64,000 nucleotides of DNA from Biscogniauxia marginata (lineage: Eukaryota; Ascomycota; Sordariomycetes; Xylariales; Xylariaceae), in contig MU404110.1 of NCBI GenBank assembly GCA_022695795.1, positions 687 to 64,686 on the forward strand, written 5' to 3'. A program made the translations under genes and the position numbers. Shown one piece after another: positions 12,324-24,259 of this stretch. The notes below the pieces were generated by a model. That model made no database searches. It was not told the origin of the DNA and was given only the letters and a program-made list of their open reading frames with translations. Position 1 is the first letter of the stretch, and the number at the start of each line of letters is the position of its first letter.

Positions 12324-12791
12324 TATTATAAACTAATAGTGTTGGAGGGGTCTTTAACAGGGGTGTTAAGCACAAACCAAGAATGCAAAGAATAAATGGT
12401 TTAAATTAAAGGTGCAATATAACGTCACGTGGTATAAATTCCCATGAATTCGGGAATCTATAAGAATCCAATGTGTTAAATCCTCGAGGATCCAAGAATC
12501 TAATAATATCTAACATACTAAAGCAAGAAATATAAAAAAGAAGGAATAAATTTAAATAAATTTAAATTTCTTTGTATTTAATTATTTATTCTAGTTTTTT
12601 AGCTATTAATTTAAGATTATAATTACGCCTTAATATTATAATAAAAATACCTTGAAATCTTTTTAACGAATAAGATATTATAAATCTCTTAAATTAACCT
12701 TAATTTATTATTATCTTTAAAAACAAGAAAACCTAATATATACTTACTTATAAAGTTAGTTAACTAGGAACATATAAGGAGGTTTATTATA
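12324..12791 (+). repeat. Solo LTR with target duplication
   Basis: It spans 468 bp from TATTATAAAC (TG changed to TA) to GGTTTATTATA. Flanking 5-mers are TTACT (12319-12323) and CTACT (12792-12796), a duplication of CTACT apart from one C-to-T change. It interrupts a copy of repeat R2. Confidence 0.8.
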
Positions 12792-12949
12792 CTACTTATA
12801 TATAAGATATATTATTATATAAATATATATATTATATTGTTTTTATTTAATTATTACTTTTTTTCGAGACCTTTTTTATTATTAATTATAATATTATTAT
12901 AAATTATATAAAAATTAATTATTAAAAAACAATTAATATTTATATTATA

Positions 12950-13625
12950 AAAAGCTAGTTATAAAATGGTTAACTACTTTATATAATAAGGTTAAAGCTT
13001 TAAATTTCACTTTTATAAGTGAAATTATTAATTTTTTAGTTATTAATATAATAACGACAAAGTATTATTATAATAATTTGTTTTTATTATATAATTATTA
13101 CTTTTTTATAAAATATAAAAATATAAAATTTTAATTTTATAATTAATATATTATATAAATAAATAAACGAATTAAGCTTATAAATAAAATGGTTTTATAT
13201 AGAAAATTGACTTTTTTGAAAATTTATACCTTTATATGTAAAAATCGAAAAATTAAAAATTAAAAATATAAAAATATATATAAAAAAGTTTATATATTTT
13301 ATTTTATTTTTAATTAAACTATATAGTTATATAATTAAAGAAAAAGGTCTAAGACTTTTTTAATTTTTATATGTAAAATTAAGAATTTTCAAAAAAGTCG
13401 ATTTTATATAAAAAACTATTTTATTTACGAGCTTATATAATATATTAATTATATAAATATATTTTCATTTTGTTTTTATAATTATTATAACGGTGCTTTA
13501 TAAATTATTACGTTAATAACCTTAAAAGGTTAGCGATTTCACTTATAAAAATAAAATTTAAGGCTTTAATCTTATTATATATAATTAACTACCTCGTAAT
13601 TAACCTTTTATAATAACTATTCTTT
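12950..13625. repeat. AT-rich inverted-repeat (foldback) element R2
   Basis: Two arms of roughly 300 bp face each other about a centre near 13,305. For example 13191-13225 is the approximate reverse complement of 13385-13420, and 12955-13075 that of 13492-13625. Partial copies occur at 12160-12323 plus 12792-12900 and at 14824-14945. No coding capacity or transposase is visible. It could be a non-autonomous DNA element or two degraded copies back to back. Confidence 0.55.
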
Positions 13626-13750
13626 TTTTATATAATTCGTTTTTAAATTATTAAAAGTTAAAAAACATATTAAAATAGTTTTTAACATAATAAATAAATA
13701 AATAAATCCTTTAAAATATTTAATTTAACTTTATAAATTTAACGTATTTT

Positions 13751-14190
13751 TGTTATAAACCAACTATGTTAAAAGGGTTTCCAACAGGGGTAGTTAAGCA
13801 CGGACCAAGACTAGACAAACTAATGGTCCCCTCCTTTGTAATGTGATGTAACATCACGTGACCTAATTAAAGGTATTTATCTAATTAAGTTTAATTCTTT
13901 TAGTATTTAATATATTAAACGAAAAGAATATATATAAAAAAGAATAAGTATAAAAAAGATAAAATTTCCTTTAATATTTAGTTATTCTTTTTAACTTTTT
14001 AACTATTAATTTAAAATTATAATCACTCTTTAATATTATAATAAAAGTACCTTGAAATCTCTTTAACGAACAAAACATTATAAATCATTTAAATTAATTT
14101 TAATTCATTATTACTTTCAAATTAAGAAAACCTAGTACGTACTTACTTATAAAGTTAGTTAACTAGGAATATATAAAGAGGTTCGTTATA
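13751..14190 (+). repeat. Solo LTR with perfect target duplication
   Basis: It spans 440 bp from TGTTATAAACC to GGTTCGTTATA. It is flanked by ATTTT on both sides (13746-13750 and 14191-14195), so it is an independent insertion reduced to a solo LTR. Confidence 0.85.
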
Positions 14191-14392
14191 ATTTTATAAA
14201 TATATATTAAGGTTTAATAAACTGACATTTTATAATAATATTTATTAACTTATTACTTAATAATACGACTTTAAAATTATTTTAATTTTAAGATGTTATA
14301 TCTTTTTTTCGTAACTACTCGCTTTAAAGCTAGTTTAAATAAGCGACTTTTATATATTTACTTATTAAGTGAAATAATTATTATAACGGTGC

Positions 14393-14818
14393 TATTACGA
14401 ACCTCCTTTTCTTATTTGTGTCACGTGTGGATCACGTGACTAGAAAAGCGCCATTAAGCGCTTAATTAGGAAAGAACGCCGTTTAAAGATTTAATAAATC
14501 AATGAATTATAAATAAGAAATTTATGATTTTATAATTAAATAAATCATTAAATTATAAATGGGAAATCAATAATTTAATGATTTACTTAATAATAAAAAG
14601 AGAAGAATAAGTATAAGTAAATCAAGGTTTTTTATATATTTAATTATTCGTTTTTCAGCTATTAATTTAAGATTATAGTTACTTTTTAATATTATAATGA
14701 GAATACCTTAAAATCTCTTTAATGAACAAAGCATTATAAAGCTTTTAAATTAAGAAAACCTAGTACGTACTTACTTGTGAAGTTAATTAACTAGAAATAT
14801 ATAAAGAGGTTTGTTATA
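14393..14818 (+). repeat. Solo LTR (RIP-mutated sister of 34282-34683)
   Basis: It spans 426 bp. The start TATTACGAACCTCC matches TGTTACGAACCTCC of the intact copy at 34282 with G changed to A. Flanks GGTGC (14388-14392) and AGTGC (14819-14823) are a target duplication with one G-to-A change. It is inserted in another copy of repeat R2. Confidence 0.85.
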
Positions 14819-14823
14819 AGTGC

Positions 14824-14945
14824 CTTATAAGCCGTTATATTAATAACCTTAAAAGGTTAATGATTTCACTTATAAAAGTAAAATCCAAGGCTTTATTCTT
14901 ATTATATATAATTAACTACCTCGTAATTAACCTTTTATAATAATA
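14824..14945. repeat. Partial copy of repeat R2
   Basis: It repeats 13496-13620 closely (shared block TTAATAACCTTAAAAGGTTA, then the same AT-rich continuation). The sequence left of the LTR at 14393 ends in the matching AACGGTGC, so the LTR split this copy. Confidence 0.65.
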
Positions 14946-15400
14946 ATATTATATAAAAAACATTATAAAATATCGTTAATTTATAATAAATAGTTTTTAA
15001 ATAACATTATTTATATTTAATTATATAAGTTATTTAAGTTTTTATTAATATTATTAATTTTTAAAATAAATAAATAAATATTTTTTAAAAATATATAAAA
15101 ATATAATTTTACACGTTTTAATAATAATAATAATAAATATATTATTTTTAAATTAATTAATATAAATTATATATTAAAAAACTAAATAAACCGATTTAAA
15201 TAATAATAATTATCAATTAATTTCGATATTATATAAATAAGTTTTAATATTTAATTAAAAGTATAATTAATTAATTAATTAATTTATATTATTTAAATAA
15301 TATATTAACATTTTAATTATTAATATAATAATAATAAAACATCGTTATAATGAAATATTAATAAATAAAGTGATAGATGTATGATTAGGTAATTATATGT
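14946..15400. other. AT-rich transition zone, no gene
   Basis: It is low-complexity A/T sequence with no recognisable repeat family or ORF. Base composition turns to normal fungal values at about 15,400. Confidence 0.6.
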
Positions 15401-15614
15401 TATATCGCACTTTTCCTTTTTAGGGAAATTTCTGGAGAATTTTGCTGTATTGGCATAGTTGTTACATCGGGCCACCGTAGCGTAACAATCCCTGTTAGAC
15501 TGCTAACCATTCCCTGGATAGCAAGAATACTGCACAGGTACATATTCGGCACAGTCGCCTTGTGTTTGTGCCCTTCATTCTTACACTTCAGCTCATAGTC
15601 CGGAGCCTATCACC

Positions 15615-17323
15615 ATGACCCACAATCACGCCAACTACCAAGCTCGACTGGGCTTCGTTCAGCGCCTACTGTGTGAGCAATTCAATCTTAAGGTATGCCT
15701 ATTGTAGAAAATTGTCCATGGCGCCAACCGCTAAATATATGTGCACATTAGGCGGATGCTAACATCGTCCCCATTCAATACGACCCTGGATGTCCCTTCA
15801 AATACAACAACTTTGTCTATCATATCACACTACCCTTACCCATCACTTCGGACCATGCAACGAAAGATGAAGCTCGGCAGCCTGGCTGTGATCCAATTCT
15901 TGATGGCACTAAGCAATTTATAATACGCCTCACTAATCCCGACGCTGAGGGGATGAACCCCCAAACCCGTGTCGAAAATGAAGTAGCGATGATTAATCTC
16001 GCAGCCGACGCGCTTAGATGCTTCCAGCCATCAGTGGTCCCCTCCGTATATGCCTGGGGGAGTGCCGCTACCAAGGCCTCTGTTACGGGGTCAAGGGAGA
16101 TGCCAGAAAAATAGCAATATATTCATTCAGGTCGAGCCTTGTCAGTCTAAGTCCTTTTCCTTCCTTCTCGACCTGATCCTTTCCCATATATATATATAAG
16201 ACAGTGTAGCATACAGTAAGGATACTTTCGGTCCCAAATCCCGAAGTACCCTTTCCCATTTCAGCCCAACGTACCTCATGCCTCCATTCTGCATTCCTGC
16301 CCTATTTCCTCGTATGACCCACTGCCAGATGACCTTCCTGCGTATGCGCTGCATGTCTTCATGACAGCCTCGCAGGGTTGGATTGTTCAAGAGCTGATGC
16401 CTGGTAAATCTGTGGATGAATCATTTGCATCTATGGATCTTCAGCAGAAGAAACTAATCCTCTCACAAATGGCCAAGCTGCTCAAAGCTTTACAAGACTA
16501 CCAGCTCCCTGAAAGCATAACTGGGTTTGGAGGTGTGACGTTTGACGAGAATGGCCGTGTTGTGAGTGCGGCTATGACCAGCGTTGGAGCTGGGCCATGG
16601 CCATCATACGAATCCTCCTTCAAAGGTCGACTGGAAGTGGCACTCCAGAGAGCGGAGGCAAACCCTTACATTCGAGGATGGCATGCCAATGGTATTAGAG
16701 ACCGTTTGGACGCTTTTGTTAAGCATGGCATCCTAAGTCAATTTAAATCACTCGAAACAGCACAAGATAAAGCTATTGTACATGCTGACTTCAGCAAGTC
16801 CTCCCTCATTAATTCTTCATTCATATTGCCGAGCTAATTCTCTATTTATCGCGCAGCCACCAACAATCTTTTATTCGATGCCTCGACCCACCGCATCACC
16901 GCATTGATTGATTATGACTTCGCCTGTATTATGCACCCTTCCTACGAATTCCTTCGTTCTTTCGATGGTGCTGGTGGCCAGTTTCGCGGTTGGTCAGGCG
17001 ATGAAGCAGGCGAGCAAGCGGCACTGAGAAAAGCTAAACTGCACGGGTTTCCGTCACCCCTCCCGCAATCGACCGAGGATGGAGTAAATTGGGAAATCGC
17101 AAAAGCCTGGGAGGACGAGCTGGAGAAACTGGATGTGAAGAGGCCGGCGACGATAGTAGGCGTTGACAAGGTGGCGGATGTCGACACTATCCTTCGCACT
17201 ATCTTACCCTGGCGGGTCAGTAATTCTGACATTCTACGGATGCAGTCTGAGAAGGTGATCATGAAATGTAAAGAGGAAAATGAGACGCAGCTTGTTCAGC
17301 TGCTTGAACGTTTGGGATTCTAG
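15615..17323 (+). CDS. Aminoglycoside-phosphotransferase-family protein
   Basis: This is a kinase-like protein of about 430 residues in four exons: 15615-15692, 15752-16081, 16376-16793 and 16857-17323; the sum is in frame. The catalytic region reads IVHADF, then NNLLFD, then IDYDFA, the H-x-D-x(4)-N loop and metal-binding Asp of the APH/choline-kinase fold; EMM-like hinge residues are seen as WIVQELMPG. Fungi carry many such proteins and substrates are rarely known, so no antibiotic target is implied. Intron 3 (16794-16856) uses a GC donor (GCAAGT) rather than GT; only this splice restores the NNLLFD frame. Intron 2 is unusually long (294 nt) and its donor GTTACG is the least certain point of the model. 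The gene is the first one outside the degraded block, about 200 bp from it. Confidence 0.8.
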
Positions 17324-18119
17324 TCTAGCTGTACCTTACTGAAATTCTCGGAGTCGGGCTGCTTCATCTACGATGACCCGTTGTGATGACTGTGTCAATT
17401 GAAAAGAATTCAATATTCGATGAACTTAACATAGTAACAAGTAACATAGCTATGTATGCACTTTAAAATTGATAAGTCAGTATAATAAAATATCAAGTCT
17501 TTATATAGCGAAGATAAGTTCTCAAGACATTATTACTAGACCGGGGAAATAAGCATATGGCCTTAATAACCTCGCTAGCCTTAATAGCCTCAATCAGGTT
17601 ATCATTTTCACTATCCTACTCAATAAGGTAACTGTGACTCCCGATATATCGGAACGTTTATTTTCACCGTGTTTCTCGTTATTTGTACCTGGTTTCTCAC
17701 ACACGCGTGCTATTTTTGGGTCACATGAGTTGCCGAAGATGATTTCAACATATATACTTATAACTCTACTATTCTTTCGTTCATGAGGTCGGTAGATAGA
17801 TTTTCCAACATGGGCTTACGAGTAAGGGGAACGGAACTCTCTGTGAACCATCTAAGTCATAATATCGTTCGCGGTCTCATTAACTATCCGTCTCGAGTTT
17901 TCCTTGTCGGCATCATAATCTTAGAAATCCAACTCTGAAAACGATACGGTGGTTCCAAGGACAAGCTAAGGATCCAATAATAAGCCCGTAGCGCCTCAGT
18001 GGTTATTCGTAGACTTTCCAACTCACCAGGCCAGGACCCGATGCTGTTGACCCGATACGTCATTTTCACTGGCAAACGACTGAAGCTTCTTAAAACCGCC
18101 CGACCGGCTCTAACATCTC
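17324..18119. other. Intergenic, nothing recognised
   Basis: This is the 3' flank of the phosphotransferase gene and of the convergent trefoil gene. Short ORFs overlap each other without family resemblance or intron logic. Confidence 0.6.
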
Positions 18120-18626
18120 TCACACCTCTATAAACTCCCATCGGACGGCTTCTCTGGGAGTTTGAACCTCTACCAACCCATCATTGCCCCCGACGCCCAT
18201 CCGCTTCAAAGTCCACCAGTCAATCCCCATCAAATGGTATCCTCCTGCCTTCTGCGGCCTGAGCACAAAGGCTTCCCAGGAGTCGAACTTGCTGGCCTTG
18301 GCGTAGAACCCGCCTCTCCCGTCACGCCCCAGGTAGTTGCCCGACACCGCTTCACGGAATCCGAGCCACCCATCGTGCTTCTCGACGCAGTGCCACCGCC
18401 ACCCGCCGTTGGTGCCGACGTCTCGCTGCAGGGTCAGCCGGCTGTCCTCTAGCACGAGCGCCCGGCCCGAGTCCATATCCCGGATCATGTATACCCCCGG
18501 GGGCTCCGGAGCGCTCCCGACGCCGCCGTCGATAGAGAATGGCCTCGGGGCTACGGGGGAGACCTCCTCGTCAGTCGTGTGCGTGGGCGTGTAGACCGTT
18601 ACGGCCTCGCTGCTTAGAGTTGACAT
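18120..18626 (-). CDS. Small beta-trefoil-like (fascin/ricin-fold) protein
   Basis: This is a single-exon protein of 168 residues. The frame is open further upstream, but the ATG at 18626 (MSTLSSEAV) is preferred because upstream residues look random and the gene family starts near here. After a low-complexity leader of about 45 residues come repeated units with the pattern of a beta-trefoil: GVYMIRDMDSGRALVLED, then WRWHCVEKHDGWLGFRE, then NYLGRD and YHLMGIDWW. Proteins of this shape with a fascin-like or actin-cross-linking-like fold are common, uncharacterised, intracellular fungal proteins. No signal peptide or membrane segment is seen. The fold call is from pattern only. Confidence 0.65.
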   Translation of the reverse strand: MSTLSSEAVTVYTPTHTTDEEVSPVAPRPFSIDGGVGSAPEPPGVYMIRDMDSGRALVLEDSRLTLQRDVGTNGGWRWHCVEKHDGWLGFREAVSGNYLGRDGRGGFYAKASKFDSWEAFVLRPQKAGGYHLMGIDWWTLKRMGVGGNDGLVEVQTPREAVRWEFIEV

Positions 18627-19885
18627 GTTTGGAAGGACGCAAAGAAAAATAAGAAAGACCGGGGTTCGCTTTGGTGGGAGTATAATCTTTTTTGAATAGC
18701 GCGTTTGCTGTAGGCGGGACAGATGTGTGGGAAGTCGAGTTGCCCAACCCCTCATTACTTCTCAGGTAAGCAATTTTGTACCGGATCACATTCATATTCG
18801 GCAACGGGTCGTTGGCCAGTCATTCGAGTTCGTCTGTTGTTATGCGCAGCGTGACGGCCGCTATAATTGGTGGAGAAGCTGCTGTAACGCTATTGGTCCC
18901 TGAACCTCCTTAAGGGGTGGCCTTTACCCTCACGTATTATAACATCCGTCTTGATTCGTCTCTCCCCCCTCCCCCCCTTTTCCTTTATTACACAATTCCT
19001 TTTATATGAATTAAAAGTCGACCTGGACTTTTACGTTCTAAGAGTTACTGTGGTGTCGCGACTCGAAGCTAAGTATTACGACTCGAATCTCATGCAGTGT
19101 GCCGGAAGGTCACCACACATCATAGCTGTTCCTCGCTTAATACCTTTTCAACAAGTCTGACCCACAGTGGCATATTAAGTCAGATTCTATCAATGTACAA
19201 CATGCCATAGATAATTCAAATGGTTGTTTAACTGACTGTAAGCTGCCTAGAAAAGTATAACTGGATATCTGAACGAACGTATCTTATGACTTAATCATGA
19301 ATCCGCCTTAAGCATCAGACAACCTGATAAATTAGTTAACAACCAATCCGATGAATGTTAAACAAGTCGAATACAATAAATTCATCATAAAGAACATAAC
19401 TCATGCGGGAAATAATCGAATAGTAGGTTGATATTAAATATGCATATGCAAGATTTTTGTGTGACTTAGCTCTATTGTAAGAGGTAATCGATGCCAAGTT
19501 TGAATGCCCCCCCGGGAACGGAATTAAAGCGCCTGCTATCGTCATTGCTAGGAGTACGCACTGACGCAACATAATATATGAACAGATGGTCAAGATTGGT
19601 CTGTACGGGATGAGATTTGTGGCTTATTTTTATCAAGCAGTCACTTCAGCAACTTTGGTTTCCATTAAAACAAGGGCCGCTTTGTTCAGTAGCTACACAT
19701 ATCAAATAGTTTCGATGATAATATTGAGATGCGACGAAAATATGAGGATAGGATAAAGTATATTGGTCCAAGGCGAGTCTACATAAGTGGGCGAAGCCTA
19801 TAACAAATATATACTGCACCTGCATGCGGATTCGGAAGTAAAGACTATAGTAAATCTAGATCAAACCCAAATACAAGTATGCCAG
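18627..19885. other. Intergenic region with one short dispersed repeat
   Basis: It contains a pyrimidine-rich tract at 18960-18985 and the dispersed repeat at 19745-19820. The remaining ORFs are short and unsupported. Confidence 0.6.
19745..19820. repeat. Short dispersed repeat, copy A
   Basis: The flanks match copy B at 30801-30885 in the same orientation: AGGATAGGAT, then CCAAGGCGAGTCT against TTCAAGGTGAGTCT, and on the right ATATACTGC against ATAGATACTGC. The 18-bp core at 19781-19798 (ACATAAGTGGGCGAAGCC) is the exact reverse complement of the core in copy B. Confidence 0.55.
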
Positions 19886-21175
19886 TTAGTCTTCCTCCAT
19901 CAATTCTGCCAACTCAGCTTCTTCCTCTACGGTCATGAGCCCCTTAGTCGGCTCTACCGGCGCTAACTTTTCTACGCCGTTGGCCCTGTCTTCTTTTTCC
20001 TTATTCACCTTATCAAGGTCAGCTTTCTGAAGCGGCCACGTCCGTATAGTGCCATCAATGGATACCGACACGACACGCTTGCCTCCGTCTGAGACGACTA
20101 AATCAGTAACCTCATTATAATGACCCTCTAATGTACAATAAAGCTTTCCTGATGAGCGGTCCCAGACGTTGATGTCTTCATCTCTGCCAGCTGTAAGCAC
20201 CCACTGATCCGTCACGGCAACAGTTCGTACGTGGTCGCCGTGATGGAAGGTGTCATCGGAGACAAAGCCCTTGAGCCGTGATAGACACTTCGCCGTGCCA
20301 TCACCACTAGACGTCCATAGATCCACCTCTTCACCTTCGCCGTCAAAGACCAACTTATACACAGTGGTATCGTGTTCTAAGATCGTATGGCGCACTGCAC
20401 CAGGTTCACCTGGTGAAGCCTCCTTGAGTTGTTCAAATCCATTGAGTTTGATTCTCCACCGACGGATATGCGGATCACTGCTGGCACTGACAAGAGTGAC
20501 TTCGTCGGACTCGGACTGCAGAGGATCGATGACGAGGTCTTGGATAGCCATCATGGATATAGTCTGATCCTGAAGAACATGGAGTCGGGCCCCGGTCTCG
20601 ATATCCCAGACTATGATCTTCTTATCCGCGCCCCCGCTGATCAGGCACTCCTTTCCGCTGATCTTGGTGCACACGACAGCCTTGACAAAATCCGTATGGC
20701 CGCTGTACTTACGACCTGGAGTCTTGGTAGTCACATCCCAAGACCAAATGTCCTTATCCCAGGATCCAGCGAATAGTGTGTTGTTTCCAGGACCGCCAAC
20801 TGCAACACACGTGACGGGTGCCGAAGGACCTTTATACACTTGCTTCGTGTCTCCTATCTAAATTTGTTGAGCCCAAGAATCTCTATACACCCCGGCCATA
20901 GCGTCACCTACATCAACGTTTACCCTGCGGACTGAGCCTGCGGACTCGGCAATGAAAAGTGACGAAGGCGAGTTTGGATCTGGAATTGCGGCCAGCAATT
21001 TGGATTTTAATATGACAGGATTGCCATTCTTGTTCCCAGCTTTGGCCGCACGCCTCTCCTGTAGAGCCTGCTCCGCGCTATTGAAAATATGTCAGGCCCG
21101 GCGCTCCTATAAGCCGTCTAACAGAGAGACATACTCGGTTTGGAAGAAATGTTCTGCGGATGTTCCTTGGCGCAT
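19886..21175 (-). CDS. WD40-repeat protein of unknown role
   Basis: About 392 residues in three exons: 21135-21175, 20912-21077 and 19886-20857, with introns of 57 and 54 nt; the sum is in frame. The start is an ATG at 21175 (MRQGTSAEH). At least six WD blades are visible in the long exon, ending in IWSWD, IIVWD, RRWR, INVWD and RTWPL, which would form one beta-propeller used as a protein-binding platform. The C-terminus is charged and acidic (EEEAELAELMEED). A GTG at 20839 also opens the frame but is internal to the model. The gene is head to head with the Mcl1 gene, 500 bp apart, so the two may be co-expressed. No specific orthologue name is claimed. Confidence 0.82.
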
Positions 21176-21675
21176 TGTTCTTGGTGATTTGCAAGTCGGT
21201 TGAAGTCAGCTGAAGTCTCACAAGAGAAGCAAGATGCAAAACAATGAACCCACACAAGTATGGTGCTAATCCTTTTTTTATAAGAGTGACGGCGCATGTA
21301 CTTTTACTTGGAAGATAGCCTTCATGTAGAACGATTTGGGTGGTTACCTGATCTACAGGCATCAACTTACTAGAATGGTGCCTGATTCTCCATGTCATTT
21401 TAAATTTAGCGCTATTTCTTAACTCAGGCGCTTGGGCCACCATTGGTGGTGGGGTTAAAGTGCCCCGTCCATTAGATTGAATCGTACCGCGTAAATTGGC
21501 AAGACGCGTCGACGCGATCTTGTTGCACAATTATTAAACAGCCATTTAACATAATGCACCGAGAGGGTGAACTGATGTCAACGTACACTTTTCTACCCCT
21601 GTTTTGAATCAAATTGAATTGAATTGGATGCAATTGCTTCTTTACACTTTGATCGGGAGTAGAAATTAAACCAAA
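21176..21675. promoter_or_regulatory. Divergent promoter between WD40 gene and mcl1
   Basis: The 500-bp spacer separates two start codons facing away from each other, so both core promoters must lie here. An AT-richer patch sits at 21590-21650 in front of mcl1. I could not identify a specific factor site. Confidence 0.6.
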
Positions 21676-24259
21676 ATGGCATCTACGGCACCACCTCGCC
21701 CTCGTGCGCGACCAGCCCATACTCAGGGCTCAACCCACTGCGCTTACACGCCGAACGGTACCAGGTTGGTAACTGTCGGGTCCAACAACACGATCCGATT
21801 ATACAAAACCGGCTTTGATGGCGAGCCTACCAACATCGACGACTGCCCGGAACAGAATGTCGCTGTGGCTGCCTCGAACGAATTCTTCATTGTTGGATCC
21901 GAGGACGGCACCGTCAGCCTCTACTCTATTCCCGATGCCGCATTCGACAAGTTCCTACATCGAAGCCCTCTCCCAATAAGGGATATCGCGTTATCTCCGG
22001 ATTCCAAATGGTGTGCTGTTGCTAGCGACGAGTTGACCGTGAAACTTGTTCGCACAGACGACAATACCCAGATCCGTCATCTTAGGGAACACAATAAACC
22101 CACGAAGCATCTAGCATTCGATACAAAAGGAACCACAGTGGCCTTGGCTTGCACCGACGGAATCGTATACGTATATTCTTTGGATTCAGAAGAACCCGAG
22201 TTGATCAGGAGGGTCGATGGCATCATTGGCGTACTCGACACCGAGTCTGAGGCTAGCTCCAAGGTGGCGTGGCATCCTGATGGGCGCGCTTTTGCCGTAC
22301 CGACACCAACAAGGAATATTCAAGTCGTGTCAAAGAACGACTGGGAGAAGCAGCGGGCATTCTCCAATGGCCATAACGGAGATGTAACTGCTCTGGCCTG
22401 GTCTCCGAACGGAGCTATGCTAGCCACGGCTGGCAAGGATAAGAAGATCATAATATGGGACTCGAGAAACCAAAGCATTATTGCAAGACACGATTACGCA
22501 AACGTCATGGATATTTCGTGGCATCCCACCGACAACCTGGTGTCGTTCACAAATTCGGATGGAGAGGTGTACATACACCCGGATTTCGTACCTGAACAGT
22601 ACGTGTCGTTGTTAAAACTTGGCACGCAACCGGCACCCTTTATTCACGATCCGCTGTCGGAAATCTCAGCCAACACTAGACGACCAGAGACAAATGGTTT
22701 AAAGTCTATTGCTTCGAGACCGCGGAGAGATTCGGTCGGCAGCTATGACTCCCTCATGGAAGGTGCCCTTCCCGAAGACGATGACTTCGTGGTTGACGAC
22801 GACGGTGCTGGATATGTGATGAATGGCAACGGGAAACGAGTGCATGATGTTGATGACGTGTTCGGTGAACCTCTTAGCAAGCGCCGCAATATTGAGCCGG
22901 AATATCACGAGGCATTCCAGCCAGGATCAACGCCGTGGCGAGGTAACCGGAAGTACTTATGTTTGAATCTCATTGGGTTTGTATGGACTGTAGACCAGGA
23001 TGGTCACCATACCGTCACGGTAGAGTTCTACGACCACGAATTCCACCGGGATTTCCATTTTACCGACACTTTCCTTTACGACAAGGCGTGTCTAACGGAG
23101 AATGGCGCTCTCTTTTCATGTCCACCCAAAGATGACACACCAGCGACAATCTTCTACCGGCCGTATGAGACATGGACGCAACGTACCGACTGGCGAACGC
23201 AGTTGCCAAAGGGGGAGGCTGTCCTAGCCATGTCTCTAAGCGACTCGTTCGTGACTGTAACCACGACAGCAAATTATGTCAGAGTTTATACTCTGTTTGG
23301 CATACCATATCGAGTTTATCGTCCAAAGAGCTCCCCGATGGTCACATGTGCAAGCTGGAGAGACTACGTCATGACCATAGGCAATGGTCCAGTTGGTGCC
23401 GATGGTTATACAAGATTGCTTTATACCATCGAGAACGTCAAGAGGGACGAGATCTGTCAAAACGAGGATACTGTAGCCCTACCGGAAGGGGCCACATTGA
23501 AGAGCGTTTTCTTTTCTGACAACGGCGTAAGTGATACACGACCACCGGTTTAGTAGATCGGAAGACGTTAACAAAATATAGGATCCGTGTATTTATGACT
23601 CGACAGGAACGCTGTTGACGCTCTTACACTGGCGTCAACCATCACAGGCATCATGGATACCACTCCTAGACACCAGACTCCTCCCTCGCCTCGCTTCAGG
23701 GCGGAAGAACGAATCATACTTCCCGATTGCAGTGGCGGACAATAAATTCCACTGCATTATTCTCAAGGGCGGAGACAAGTATCCCTACTTCCCACGGCCA
23801 CTGCTCTCCGAGTTTGATTTCTCTATACCACTTAGCTCAGAGCCGCCAAAGCAGAAGAAGGCAAACCTAGACGCCATGGAAGACGGCACACCCGAGCCCG
23901 ACGACGACGAGTCCGAGACGCGCAAGCTAGAGCAGCAGTACCTGCTCAAGGGCATCGCCGCGGCTCAGCTCCAGGACCTCGCCGACTCTACCAGCGGCAG
24001 CCACGCGCAGCGCTCGGCCTTGTCACGGTTGGAGCTCGACATCGACAAGACGCTCTTGCAATTCCTAGCTGTCGAGTGCCGCGAGGGAGAGGACCGGGGC
24101 ATGCGCGCCCTCGAGCTCGTCGAGCTCATGCGCGACCGCACGGGACGCATGATCGAGGCTGCGGGCAAGGTCGCAGAGAGGTACGGGCGGTCGATCCTCG
24201 GAGAGAAGATACGCGAGATCGGCGAGCGACGGGTGAGCATGATGGATGATGACCTCTAG
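21676..24259 (+). CDS. mcl1: Mcl1/Ctf4/AND-1 (SepB-type) replication-fork hub protein
   Basis: About 842 residues in two exons, 21676-23526 and 23582-24259, with a 55-nt intron. The N-terminal 310 residues are WD repeats (VSLYSIP, VTALAWSPNG and IIIWDS are typical strand ends). An acidic linker (EDDDFVVDDDGAGY, about residues 370-385) follows, then a second propeller-like region containing the family-typical FQPGSTPWRGNRKYL near residue 415, and a helical C-terminal domain rich in Leu/Glu. Length and order fit fission yeast Mcl1 and Aspergillus SepB. The family links the CMG helicase to DNA polymerase alpha and serves sister-chromatid cohesion in the nucleus. Exon 2 has a markedly GC-rich 3' half (about 23,880-24,250). 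Confidence 0.93.

Noticed and set aside
20250..20861. Plus-strand ORFs of 82-115 codons opposite the WD40 gene
   Set aside because: Shadows of the WD40 coding frame on the other strand.
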